A DNA stretch of 49,687 nt, from positions 1-49,687 of the forward strand of contig JAUCBJ010005449.1 in NCBI GenBank assembly GCA_032718475.1. Direction: 5' to 3'. A program made the translations under genes and the position numbers. The notes under the pieces were generated by a model. The model saw only the letters and a program-made list of their open reading frames with translations, made no database searches and was not told the DNA's origin. Position 1 is the stretch's first letter. Every line of letters starts with the position of its first letter. Below, piece by piece: positions 29,651-39,850 of the stretch. The DNA comes from Nemertoderma westbladi (taxonomy: Eukaryota > Xenacoelomorpha > Nemertodermatida > Nemertodermatidae).

Positions 29651-32341
29651 GGCTACGTTACCCCCGTAAATCGAAAACGAGCGGTCGTACGATACTCAAA
29701 GGCATTCGGAACACCAATGAAGGTCTCCGCTAATCGTTTCAGCTCACCAGACAGTACTTGGAGCAACTAATTAAACTTCTCCATCGAGGTGAAGGCACAC
29801 TTAGCGATCTGGGACTCTACGTAGTCTACCAGCGTACGCCAGTGCTTTGCGTTGCCAGAGAACTTCGGTGGTTGTTGTGCCGGTAATCCATGTCTGGCCG
29901 CAAACTTAGCAATTTCGCTAACTAAATCCAACTGTCGGCGTCCCTGTTCGGTTACGTCATCCAGTCATTCCCTTCCGCGCGTTGTCTGTCAGTAGGAAAT
30001 ATTAACAGGATCTTCTTCTCGATGGTTCGGAGTCCGTCTAGTCTCCTGTTCTCTCCGTGGTGGTCAATGTTGTCTAGGGTTTTCCACTTCCACACTGGTC
30101 CGTGATCGATCCGACGATGGAGCTTCGAGTCCCTCTTCTATCTGAGCTAGTCGATCCGTTACAGGTCGCATTATTTTGGCGAGTCTGTTAGTGCTAATCG
30201 TCTCAGTCGGTTGTAACACAGGTTTCTGGACGGGTGTTTCTTGTGGAGGATTGTCGATGTATGGGATTGTAGATCTCTCCTCTCGTTTGTAATCATCTGC
30301 CGCTCCAGTATGGAATATTTCCCTCTCTGTCGACTCCGAGTCACTAGAGGAGTCACTATCATCCGGATAAGGTGGTTGACGGGTTCACGTCTGGCGTACT
30401 ATTCTCGTCGGTTGCATCCATCTTCGTTTGGCGTCCTCGGTTCTTCATTGTCCGGTAGGCTCGCAAGCCTTCCACGAAGTCGTAGGTCTCGTTACATAGT
30501 GTGTCAAAGGTCGAATAAAGTAGTCAGGTTTCGTAGTCGGTCTGTAAATGACTGGGTTCGCGCAGCACGTTACAGGTTTAACTGCTAGCGGCTTACTTAC
30601 CTGCTTAACTGTCATAAACATAGGTTCCTCTCTTCCTACAAGTAGACTATGGCTTACTGTAGGTAGACTACTTACTTTACCTTCTAAAATCGGCGATGAC
30701 GTCGCTCTAGGTTGCGGTATTTCTGTCACAACAAACCTGTTACCTTATGTTGAGCGCACAGGTGATATTTCTTTCGGTTTTGCAACTAAAACCGGTTTTA
30801 CTGGAGTTGTGGGTTTGAGCATAGGAATCACTTTTGGAAAACGTTTACAGTAATCCTCGACGAACTCCTCTCCTCGATCTATTGCTCCCACACTTCCTTC
30901 CTCGATTCGCCTTTGATTCCCGCAATATCGAGTCTCCATGCGGTCCAGAGCAGACAAGTCATGTCTAGCTCGAGACCTTATAGATCTGTCTCTCACATCG
31001 AGTTCGAGGTCTTCTTGCGCGTTCGCTGCCTCATGCGATCTACGATTTAGTTCGAACTGAAGCCGTATCTCCCTTTCGCGTCGATTGGCTACCTGTTGTT
31101 GCGCTGCTCGCTCCGCTTCCTGTATAGCTAGATGAGCATTTATTTGTCGCACCTCCAACTTGGCACGAGCGTCAGATGCTGCTTTCTTCCGTGCTAACTC
31201 GGCTGCGTTTTCTGCCGCAACTCGTGCTAACTCGTTGGCTGCCGCTTGTCGTGCTAACTCATCAGCTGCTGCTTGTCACGCTAATTCGTCAGCTGCCGCT
31301 TGTCGTGCTAACTCGTCAGCTGCTGACGCCGCGGCCGCTTCTCGCGCGAAGTCCTCCTCCAGTCTTCGCATCTCCGAGGCTTCGAACTCGGCTTGAGCCT
31401 AGAGTTTCGCAAATTTCGCTACGTCTTCTCGTCGCTGTCTTTCTCCTTCTGCCGCAATCTGCGCCAATTGTCATTGCATTTCTTCCTCGGCGACTTGTTG
31501 TCGGCGTGCGACCTCATGTTGTTGTCGAGTAATTACAGACGCTGTCTTACTAACGTCGCCAACATCGCTCTGTACACTAACGAACGATCTATCCAGTTGT
31601 GGAATTTGGTAGGCTCGCGAGCCTTCCGTAGTAAGAACTTCCGTCGTCCCTCGCGGTTCGACTTCCGGTTCTTTGATCGGTACGCTGCATCTACGAAGAA
31701 AAATAGTGAGCGTCTCTAACCTCCCGTCCAGGCGATGAAGTTCTTCTTCCTCTTCGGGTTGCAACAACGCGTCCGAAACTGACTCAACTAACAGTTGGTC
31801 AAACTGCTCCTGTTGAGCCAATCTTATTACTGGTTTAAACTGAATGAGGCTTTCACTCGCACTTACCAACTTATCTATTATCTTTACCTTTGTAAAGTTG
31901 TCGCCACGCAACTCTGCAAGTTTGTGTAAACCTTTAAGTTTATCTACGGAAACATGTACCCTACTTTCTATCCTTACCTATAAGGTGTAGAACTTGTATC
32001 TCGACATCGGAGCGGTTAATTCGCGTAAAACGCGAAAACCTTCTCCGAAGTTTCGAGTTATCTGGGCCATGTGTCCTCCTATACTCCTAATGGCTTCCGG
32101 CCAAGCTTACCATGTCCGGTTCCCACAATCTGGTCTGCGGGACGATAAGGAAATCTTCGATTCTGCCATCGCCATGCGTTGCGGCTTCCAGTATTTCCGT
32201 TCGTGGTACCGGCGAGACACGCGGTGTGACATCGGTAGAATCTCGGGTTCTCCTTCTCGGTTCATCTACTATCAATCTGTCCGGGTCGCACGAGTCATAG
32301 TCGGTAGGTGGGTATCGAGTCGAATGTGGGGTATCACTCAT
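29651..32341 (-). pseudogene. BEL/Pao Gag region, frame-broken, with Ala-rich coiled coil
   Basis: From 5' to 3' on the minus strand: a start MSDTPHSTRYPPTDYDS at 32341, acidic sequence, then an Ala/Arg/Glu heptad coiled coil (31335-30900) built partly from a 27-bp repeat. A Pro/Ser-rich linker follows, then LPAQQPPKFSGNAKHWRTLV and AKCAFTSMEKFN at about 29880-29770, matching the BEL Gag (DUF1759-type) domain. At least eight stops or frame changes interrupt it. Palindrome copies lie at 30454-30473 and 31608-31627. Confidence 0.75.
31190..31335 (-). repeat. 27-bp repeats encoding ADELARQAA coiled-coil units
   Basis: About five imperfect copies of CGTGCTAACTCGTCAGCTGC plus seven more bases; on the minus strand each gives a nine-residue Ala-rich unit (ADELARQAA). 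One copy carries a stop (TGA from CGT to CACG change region), consistent with pseudogene decay. Confidence 0.8.
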
Positions 32342-33413
32342 GTTTTATTATATACGTCAAGTACGGGTAATAAAATGTCAAAGTATCAGAATGTCGAAAT
32401 GTCAAAATGTCGAAATGTCAAACTTACCTCAGTATATATATATACCATATATATACCCTAACCGGTACAAATAAAATCAAACTATATAATAAAATATGTA
32501 ATAATCTAGCCTACCGGCTAAATTTGTACAAATAAGTGAGATAACGGTATATGTTACCAAAATGTAGATCAACAAGTACAAATAATAGGCAAAACAGCAA
32601 CATCTAATGGGAAAATAAGTACCAACAACACAACTAATAAGACAGTGGAACACACAAATTTTGAGTACTACTGTGCTCTTAAGTTTGAACGACACGAGTC
32701 GTAAAACTTACGCTCCTTTGATCTTCCAGTCGTGCAAATTCCCAAATACAAACCGGACATGGGTCGTTCCGTTTTCGGCGTTGTGGACGAATTTTGTGTC
32801 TCCCAAACTTTGCGAAAAGCAGTCTAATCCCTCAAAGCGGTCCAGAAATGAGTCCTTGAGTCCTGAAAGGTCGAAGGTGAGAGTTTTACTTCTACTCTAC
32901 AAAAAATTATTCCTAGGTACCGATACAACTTGGTCTTTAAACCCTATGTACCTTTTCAAGTACCGTAAAATAAAACCGCACACACACGGCGAAAAACAAA
33001 TTGCTACAAACTAACTACTATAGCTAGTCAAAATATTAAATACGAAAACTACTAGCTACCCTAAAGGCCTACTGAAGCAACGTACAAATGTTGCCTTTCA
33101 GAAAGGACAAATACTATTCCTACTAAATATTTAATAAGAATATTCCCTACTGAAAAGTCCAGTAGTATACCGCTTACCGGATCCTTGTAATGATGTATCT
33201 TACCGTAAGATCTAGTAGTGTATACGGGCTCGTACAGTATCTGACAATAATTCCCAGTCCAGGGTGTCTAAATAAACAGATACAAATACGCGAACAACTA
33301 CTGGCGAGGTACAGAGCCTGGTGTCTATTCTAATACGTGGGCGAGTCAAATGCCTGGCGAACTAGACAAAACAGGATACCCGCCCTCTAACCGGTGAGGC
33401 AGATGTACAGTCT
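32342..33413 (-). other. BEL 5' leader, no gene seen
   Basis: About 1.07 kb between the candidate 5' LTR and Gag. ATGTCRAA octamers are repeated at 32375-32432 and a TATATATA run lies at 32436-32455. The bases next to the LTR (reverse strand TCTGCCTCACCGGTTAG) are the expected place for a primer-binding site but do not begin with TGG. Confidence 0.5.
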
Positions 33414-35281
33414 ACGGTGACAGATCAAACTCACGAGGAAACAATCCCCGCGCAGCGAATCCTAACTATCGCTAATGGACCTAAATACCGTAAACTTGCT
33501 GCGGTGTGATTTATATGGTATATATACGAGCTAGTGGATTAACGGACTAGCGTAACAATACTGACCATACTGATCAGTCAAAAGGGGGTAGTACCTAAAG
33601 TAACGATACTGCTGCTCAGGCAAAACAACAGTCTAAAGGGGTTGTGCCTAAAGTAATAATACTTTCTCTCAGATAAAACAGTCTAATAAGTAAATACTCC
33701 TCTTTGCCATAAACTAAATATCAGATCCTAAATTTACAAACTACAAATGGTAAAACTGCAGAATAGATCCTATCTGAAAGTAACCTAAAGTAAACTATAA
33801 CTAGTAGAGCTCTAAGGGTACATATGTTTTAGGGTGTGTGTGTGTGTGTGTGTTATGAATAAAACAATTTTGGTGTACTCCATTGTACTAGGTTTTAGTG
33901 AATTTTGACCAAAACAATACCGGGCGCTAGCTACTAAAATAAGCTAGTCGAGCTCTTACGAGTCGAGTCGATCTTAGTCGAGTACTTACAAATGACATCA
34001 AAGCTCTCTCCTTTCTATCCACAACTCAACCGGGCAATTACGGTGTTAGTAACTACACCCGTGATCGGCACAAATACCAGATTCTGGTTGTAAGATAAGA
34101 AATAGGTGTTAATTGCTACCGTACGTTAGCTGATTTGGTATACAATTTGATTCTAGAATTTTGTTGCTGCAGTGGTTAGCAGCAATACCTATCAGTACGT
34201 GGCAAGGCGCGGTAGGATATTAATAAAACCTCCCTAGGCCAAGCAAGTGCTGGTAGCAGAAATACTCCTTGCCTGATCAAGTAACATAGGCTCAGGCAGG
34301 GGGGGTGGTACTAATGTATAAGCTACAAAGTGAACCGGTACCGAACTGTCAGTACTGCACGTCACTAAATTATGGAACGTATGCTGCCTGTACCTAAAGT
34401 GTAATTGCGTACTGATGAACAGCAATAGTTCACACCTGTAGGGAATACAGGTTAATCCGGGACTTGTAGTACAGGTTCTGCCTGAATCTAAGTTATTTGA
34501 TCCTAAATTTTGCGGCGTCCCAGGACGGCGTCACGCTTACCCTGATCTATAGGTCTTACGGCGGGCAAGGGCGTCAAACAAAGTCTTACCTTCCTCTGAA
34601 TCGGGCGCTGCATGGCAAAGGTGGAGTATTTAAAGGGGCTGCGCGGTCTAATCTAATGTGGGCGCTAGCGTGTTGTGGACATCTTTCCCTGTATTGCTGA
34701 TGGCCTAACGATCTAAGCAGCCATCTCCCAAATGTTTGGCCGTCCCAATGGTGGACAAGGTGAAATATACATGTTCAAAGTTTACAGTATATTTACAAAA
34801 GAGTTATCAAACAAATTCAAGATATAAGGGTGTTGTAACTAATGTAAGAAGTAAGGTGATAACCGAGGGCAAACCAGCCCTTATATAGCAAATCTGGGAC
34901 ATAGAATCCACTAGAACCTTCCAGAGCATTCCATGGCCTCACATTGGAGCAATAAGATGTTCTATGCCCTATGATTGGCCCAACTCATCGTTCCACATGT
35001 TGTACGCACCTCATTGGCATATCTAATTAATCAGAGCGAAAATAAATAGCCCAAAAATGCAAATTTCCCGACCGGGATTCGAACTCGTAACCTATCTGTA
35101 ATGTAACCTACTCCTTAACCATCTGACCACTGCACCAATAGAGTCACCTATGAATTAATGTGTACCAATATGAATAGGCATATTACATTACTGTAATTTA
35201 ATGAAAATACGTCGGATTTTAGAAAGTTTTTACGTTAAGCTACAAATGGTGAAATAATAATTATAGTGAAATAATCCATCA
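33414..35281 (-). mobile_element. Candidate 5' LTR of the BEL/Pao element (right 1.9-kb direct repeat)
   Basis: Direct-repeat partner of 21121-23040 with the same TG...CA ends. On the minus strand a TATA box (CTCGTATATATACC, about 33530-33517) lies roughly 100 bp before the internal border, giving a short R-U5 and a long U3. Minor indels relative to the left copy include loss of a ~60-bp segment near 34610. Confidence 0.55.
35065..35137 (-). repeat. tRNA-like sequence in right repeat
   Basis: Same element as 22830-22904, with B box GTTCGAATCCC and A-box region GTGGTCAGATGGTTAAGG. A few bases differ, including the first stem. Confidence 0.6.
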
Positions 35282-35810
35282 GCATTTATTTATTGGTACG
35301 TGTAATTTATTAAAATTCGATTGTAGAAAATATAAGTCGGACCAATGTGAACAGCAATAAATTGTTGAGCAGTAAGAGGTAAATAGCACTTTCTTAACAT
35401 TAATAGAACAGTTACTGAACCACATAATTAATAAATTGGCTCTACAGTAAAATAATCGCATTTGATTACCGTCCAAGTTTAAGGTAGGTGCCATAATTAT
35501 ACGGTTACGCCTTTTACTCTGGAAACACACACTCTGACTGTTTTGCATTGAATGCCATATTATTAGCATTAGCAAAGTCAACACAGATATTTATCATTGA
35601 CTGTAAGGAACATGGATTTATTGAGATGCGAGTTATGCAAACAGCTCTAAATTTTGCATAATGTCTTGTTGTCAAAGGGCCCTGTATGCATAATGTCCTA
35701 CCCACCACCAAACAGCAGCTATAACAATTATACTCCCTTACAAGAACATACATTGACATTAGAGAGGTGTGGAAAAATCCAAGAAAAATTCCAATATGAT
35801 CTATAAATCT
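35282..35810 (-). pseudogene. LINE family B fragment, second copy
   Basis: Minus-strand blocks RNRIIMAPTLNLDG, FSNCSINVKKVLFTSYCSTI and NKLHVPINKC continue further 3' than the copy at 10021. A deletion removes the FKYLGHTISS block. It shows the same junction to LINE A sequence at 35811 as the copy at 10540. Confidence 0.8.
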
Positions 35811-35895
35811 ATGAGGTCAGAGCGGCGTCAGGGGTGTCATCATCTACTCCACTGGCACGATTGATCTTAATGCTCTTTGCATGCAGCAGCCTGCG
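35811..35895 (-). pseudogene. LINE family A fragment joined to family B
   Basis: CATCTACTCCACTGGCACGA and CTTAATGCTCTTTGCA match 15800-15846. The same composite junction occurs at 10540-10621, so the mosaic predates the segmental duplication. Confidence 0.75.
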
Positions 35896-36135
35896 GTGTC
35901 GTCGCGTTACAGCTACTGCCGCTAATTTATTGGGAGATTAGCAGTAACGCGACTTTCAAAGTCGCGGTACAGCTACTCTAAAAGTCGCGTTACGGCTAAT
36001 TGTCGCGTTACAGCTAATCTATTGTATTGGTTTTACATAGGGAATCATTATCAATATTATTCTATGGTGTTTACGTAGATGAGGTCCGAAAAATGTAATG
36101 TAATAATGTTTTACAGCATGGGAGTATCCACTATC
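35896..36135 (+). repeat. Palindrome-rich repeat, copy 3
   Basis: Direct counterpart of 10622-10880 with AGTAACGCGACTTT and GTCGCGTTACGGCTAAT in opposite orientations. Confidence 0.85.
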
Positions 36136-36279
36136 CAGAGGAGGTGGGGGGATTTTACCATCTTTCATACTGTATGTTCTTCGACAACCTCCCATTCAAT
36201 ATTTCAATAATATAATATTGTATTCTATGGTATTCTTAGTCACAGCCTCAAGCACAGGTACCGATTACAGCCAATAATG

Positions 36280-36637
36280 ATATGATATTGATATTGATTT
36301 ATTAGTGACGGGACACATAATAGATAACATTTAAGTTGGTATAGACCGTTAGCAACCATACAATTGTTATAGATACAGTACGAGATATTTTTGTTTTGAA
36401 TTTAAATCAGTATGGTATGAAAAATATATGAACAGTACATCTTGCGCGAGATATATCGATAAAATTGTCACTTAATGGGTTAGCCACATGAGGCGGACCT
36501 CGTTTCCATGTGGGTCCCCGCTATGCAATAATGTTTTAGGTAAAATAGTCGGGGAAGTAATAAAATTAAATTTAGGACTACAGATTAGAATACACATGAA
36601 CTACTAATGAGATTGTATAATTGTTGGGGAAGCAATA
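36280..36637 (-). mobile_element. 358-bp SINE-like insertion with 7-bp target duplication
   Basis: The insert is bracketed by AATAATG at 36273-36279 and 36638-36644. Copy 1 of the mosaic lacks it at 11003-11010. One end is a short ATATTGAT/ATGATATTG repeat, suggesting a tail when read on the minus strand. Inside, CCACATG (36484) and CATGTGG (36508) form a hairpin. No coding sequence. Family unknown. Confidence 0.7.
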
Positions 36638-36641
36638 AATA

Positions 36642-37064
36642 ATGGCAGCCAAAGAAGCAATGAATGGTTTTGTGGAACATATTCCACTACTTCATAGCGA
36701 TGTTGTTAACGAACGCATGGCTCTGGCTCGCTACCTAGACCATATGGCATTCTGGTTGGGGACTGACATGCAGGCAATGGCCGTCCTTCCGGCCGCTGAT
36801 CACCCAGTTGAAGGTCCAGCTGCATTGGGAGGCGGTGGTGAACCCGACTGGCATGTTGGTATAGTGAACCACCCCTTCGCGGCTGGACCATTCCAACCCA
36901 TCCCTCCATTGCACCACCCCTTAGCGGCTGAACCATTTCTTCCCACCCACCTCCGAACCACCCCTTCGCGGCCGAACCATTTCTTCCCAACCCACCCCCG
37001 AACCACCCCTTCGCAGCCGAACAATTTCTTCCCAACCCACCCTGAACCACCCCATTGCGGCTGA
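36642..37064 (+). CDS. Unknown 140-residue ORF ending in coding minisatellite
   Basis: The N-terminal ~75 residues are non-repetitive (EAMNGFVEHIPLLHSDVVNE, then ARYLDHMAFWLGTDMQAM, then GGGEPDWHVGIVNHPF). The rest is Pro/His-rich repeats (HHPLAAEPFLPTH) from the 45-bp minisatellite. The ATG spans the target duplication of the neighbouring SINE-like insertion; the paralogous copy has ATA there and an internal stop. It is probably a captured fragment of a longer coding region. No family recognised; expression is doubtful. Confidence 0.35.
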   Translation: MAAKEAMNGFVEHIPLLHSDVVNERMALARYLDHMAFWLGTDMQAMAVLPAADHPVEGPAALGGGGEPDWHVGIVNHPFAAGPFQPIPPLHHPLAAEPFLPTHLRTTPSRPNHFFPTHPRTTPSQPNNFFPTHPEPPHCG

Positions 37065-37182
37065 ACCATTCCAACCCACCCCACCACCTAACCACCCCTT
37101 CGCGGCTGAACCATTCCAACCCACCCCACCACCGAACCACCCCTTCGCGGCTGAACCATTCCTACCCACCCCACCACTGAAC
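36866..37182 (+). repeat. ~45-bp minisatellite, copy 2 (seven units)
   Basis: Seven units of AACCACCCCTTCGCGGCTGA..CCACCACCG; two near the left carry the TTTCTTCCCA variant. The complementary strand is G-rich. Copy 1 has six units. Confidence 0.9.
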
Positions 37183-37319
37183 CAAATGCCATATGCGGGC
37201 GATGACTGGCTTATTCAAGAGCTTTAGTTTTAGATATTTTTAATTTGAATAATATAATGATAAATTCAAAGTGCAATATTTCGGCAATATACTGATATAC
37301 TTTCAACCAATACCTATGG

Positions 37320-37324
37320 TACTG
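37320..37324. other. Empty target site for the 1972-bp LTR-type insertion
   Basis: CCTATGG-TACTG-TGTACTGTGTAAGG here corresponds to CCTATGG-TACTG-[insert]-TACTG-TGTACTGTATAAGG at 11624-13626. Confidence 0.9.
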
Positions 37325-37390
37325 TGTACTGTGTAAGGTACTCAATACAACAATAATAATACAATAAATGATAAAGTAGCTAGTTCGAGG

Positions 37391-38541
37391 GGCAACACTA
37401 GTTGGAGAGTAGCACACAATCAGAACCACCTTAGGAAACTTCTTAGCCAGTCTTCCAGAACATGAGAAGTGGCAACGGATGATGCGGTTAGAGATTTGGT
37501 CTATTTTGTCCAATGCTGCATGTGCAGTTGGATTCATCAATAGACCAATACCACCATTGCCTTGCCACTATCATCTGCTAACGCCAGGGCGAGTCGCCAA
37601 CCGCCCCCCATGTCCTTAATCAGAACCTCATCAGTCTGTCCAGTCTGCATTCGGTGCTCTTGAACACCCACTGCGCTAAGAGAAAGCTTATCTGCCAAGG
37701 CAGTCAGCTCACCTTGTCGCATTGGGGACCCGAGTGTTAGGGTGTTTACTGAGGCTAGTCTAGTGACTTGCCTCAGATTCACCAATGGCTTTGTTGGTCG
37801 GGGTGGAACATGAGAGTAGCCCCCAACTACAGAATCCATCTCCCCCTCACAATCTGGCCTCCCTGGTGACCCGGGGTTTGGGCCAGAAAGGTCATCAGGA
37901 AAGGGACTCAAATAATTGTTGGCTGCTCTCTCTCCAGTAGGGGGTGAGACAGGCAGCCGGTCAGGAGTTAACTGACGCCTGTGAGGCCGATTGTGTCCGG
38001 TAATTCCACTGGCCTCTAGTGGCCGGACCTCCGCATTACTAATGTAATCCATAGTGGGGGGTTGGGGGGTGCTTTTTTGCCGAGTCAGCTCTAGGGGCAA
38101 ATACCACACCCTGGTTTGCCGTTCCACAGGGTGGGTGTCGCAGTGGAGTCAGATATGAGGCCCATCACCCATATCTACACTGGCGCACATGACCCACCAT
38201 TGGCTGTGCAGCTCATCTGCTGGGTCATACCCTGTACCCCTGCTGCCAGGTGCAGGTCGCAGTGAAGTGCACTCAGAGTGAACATGAGAACACTCTACTC
38301 CTGACCAGCCATTGGTAGATCACCATCTGCCTGGCCAGGCCATATACTCCTGCAGCCAAGTATATGGGTCCTTAATCCAGGACCAACGGCGTCCTTATCC
38401 CAGAACGAAGGGGGTCCTAGTTACAGGACCAGATTTGCCCTAGTAAGAGGGTCTATGCAGCTACAGGTGGCACCTCCTTTATGCTGCATGGAGGTGGCAA
38501 GTTTTCTTGATCAATGACCTAGAATACCTGACCTGACCTGA
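37391..38541 (-). pseudogene. LINE family A 5' UTR and endonuclease N terminus, 3'-truncated
   Basis: From the 5' end at 38541 (same border as 18051) through a ~410-bp UTR to a 196-codon frame at 38127-37537 with start MERQTRVWYLPLELTRQ, then MDYISNAEVRPLEASG, a Pro-rich stretch and LADKLSLSAVGVQEHRM. The frame then shifts and continues RIIRCHFSCSGRLAKKF to a breakpoint at 37391. This copy shows that the upstream ATG at 38127 may be the true ORF start, in frame with the later ATG used at 17563. Confidence 0.85.
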
Positions 38542-38895
38542 GGCATCTTGTAACATGGTATCAAACTGGGAGGAGGCAGAGGGTATGAGGCTAGGGGGGC
38601 AGCATCGCAACGCAAAAACCACTTTGGGCAGAAACAAACAGGGATGGAGGGGGGTCATCTCCATTTGAGAGTCCTGAAGATCAGGTAGCTGTTCAATGAT
38701 GGCTCTCACCTTGTTGATTCTATTTAATAAATCAGCCTCGCAGTAGGATGATGGGCCTATAGGGGAGCCGCGGAGGGTAAGGCCCATTGAGAGCACGGGG
38801 ATGGAGTGTGGAAGAGGATTTGAAAGTAGGGTTGACAGCTCGGGTATGAAGAACTGCGATTTTGAATTGTTTAGAACAAGCCCCCTAGAATAACC
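38542..38895 (-). pseudogene. Fragment of a third reverse transcriptase family
   Basis: Minus-strand residues GLVLNNSKSQFF, SMGLTLRGSPIG, INKVRAIIEQLPDLQDSQ and LFLPKVVFALRCCPPSLIP match the segment after the catalytic motif in a widespread group of eukaryotic RT-like elements ('GsPiG...D.q...L...c...pK..f.lRt.pP'). It replaces the sequence found next to the LINE A 5' end in copy 1, so it lies upstream of FReD exon copy 2 only. Confidence 0.6.
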
Positions 38896-39026
38896 TTCAC
38901 GTTCAAGAATCCCAATATATTAATGATATAATTATGATAATAATAATATTAATATTAATAATGATATAATTTACGTTCAATATATTAATGAAATCAATCA
39001 GCCATATTTTACTTTCTCTAATTTAG
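38896..39026. other. Intron-like sequence with AT microsatellite before FReD copy 2
   Basis: ATAATAATATTAATATTAAT at about 38940-38960, then the polypyrimidine tract TTTTACTTTCTCTAATTTAG identical to copy 1, ending in the AG at 39025-39026. Confidence 0.6.
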
Positions 39027-39658
39027 ACAAATGTCAAGAACTGGTGTCGATCAGAGTTGAAGATATTGTGGCAACCGGATCAAACAGCCTCAATGGTTTC
39101 CAACATCATGACACAACATCACCTGGTGGTCCGTGGACAATCATCCAAAGGAGGGTTGATGGTTCAGTTAATTTCGAACAAAACTGGTTTGAGTATACAG
39201 CCGGGTTTGGTGATGTCCACACGGAATTTTTCCTCGGGTTGGAAAACATCCACAGACTCACCTTTGGAGGAGTCCGTCTTAGGATAGATATGTGTCGCTC
39301 CGATGGAGTGTACCGATACGCGGAGTATGATTCATTCTCTGTTGGTCCAGCTCCTTTATATACGTTAAGCATCTCTGGATACTCTGGCGATGCTGGTGAC
39401 AACATATTGGTTGGAGCCCAAGGCACAAATTTTAACCTCAATGGAAAATCGTTTTCAACATTGAATAATGATAACGATTGGTGGTCTGGGGGCTCCTGTG
39501 TACAAGATTCAAGATCGGCATGGTGGCTTGGTTTTTGCGGTTATTCGTCCCTCAATTCATATGGAAGTACAGGAGAGGTATATTGGGGTTCATTCGCATC
39601 GGATGTGCCTCTTGCTACTGTGGAAATGAAAATACGGGAAACTGGTTTCTGTAAGTAA
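39027..39658 (+). CDS. Fibrinogen-related domain exon, copy 2
   Basis: Same exon as 18753-19384, with identical acceptor, phase and end. The two 204-residue stretches differ at nine positions: T26S, I38V, D43N, I49F, D141N, G146W, G155D, Y164F and T172S. All cysteines are kept. D141N and G146W alter the calcium-site motif from DNDNDG to NNDNDW, so calcium-dependent ligand binding may be changed. No frameshift or stop interrupts it. As in copy 1, the terminal TAA overlaps the consensus donor GTAAGT. Confidence 0.9.
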
Positions 39659-39850
39659 ATTGTTGCTTTACTTTTGTTACTTTTACTCTGAGATATACTA
39701 AAATATATATATATACTAAAATATACTCGTAGTTAAAATAGTTATCGGTGCAATCGTTTAAAAGAATCGTACATAGTTGATTTCACACGACAAGAATTTC
39801 GGACACAAGGAGCTCGAGGACAAATTTATAAGGTTATGCAAGCTAAAAAG
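39659..39850 (+). other. Sequence following FReD exon 2
   Basis: Nearly identical to 19385-19580, differing by a few point changes and a TATATATA run. No polyadenylation signal visible. Confidence 0.5.
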
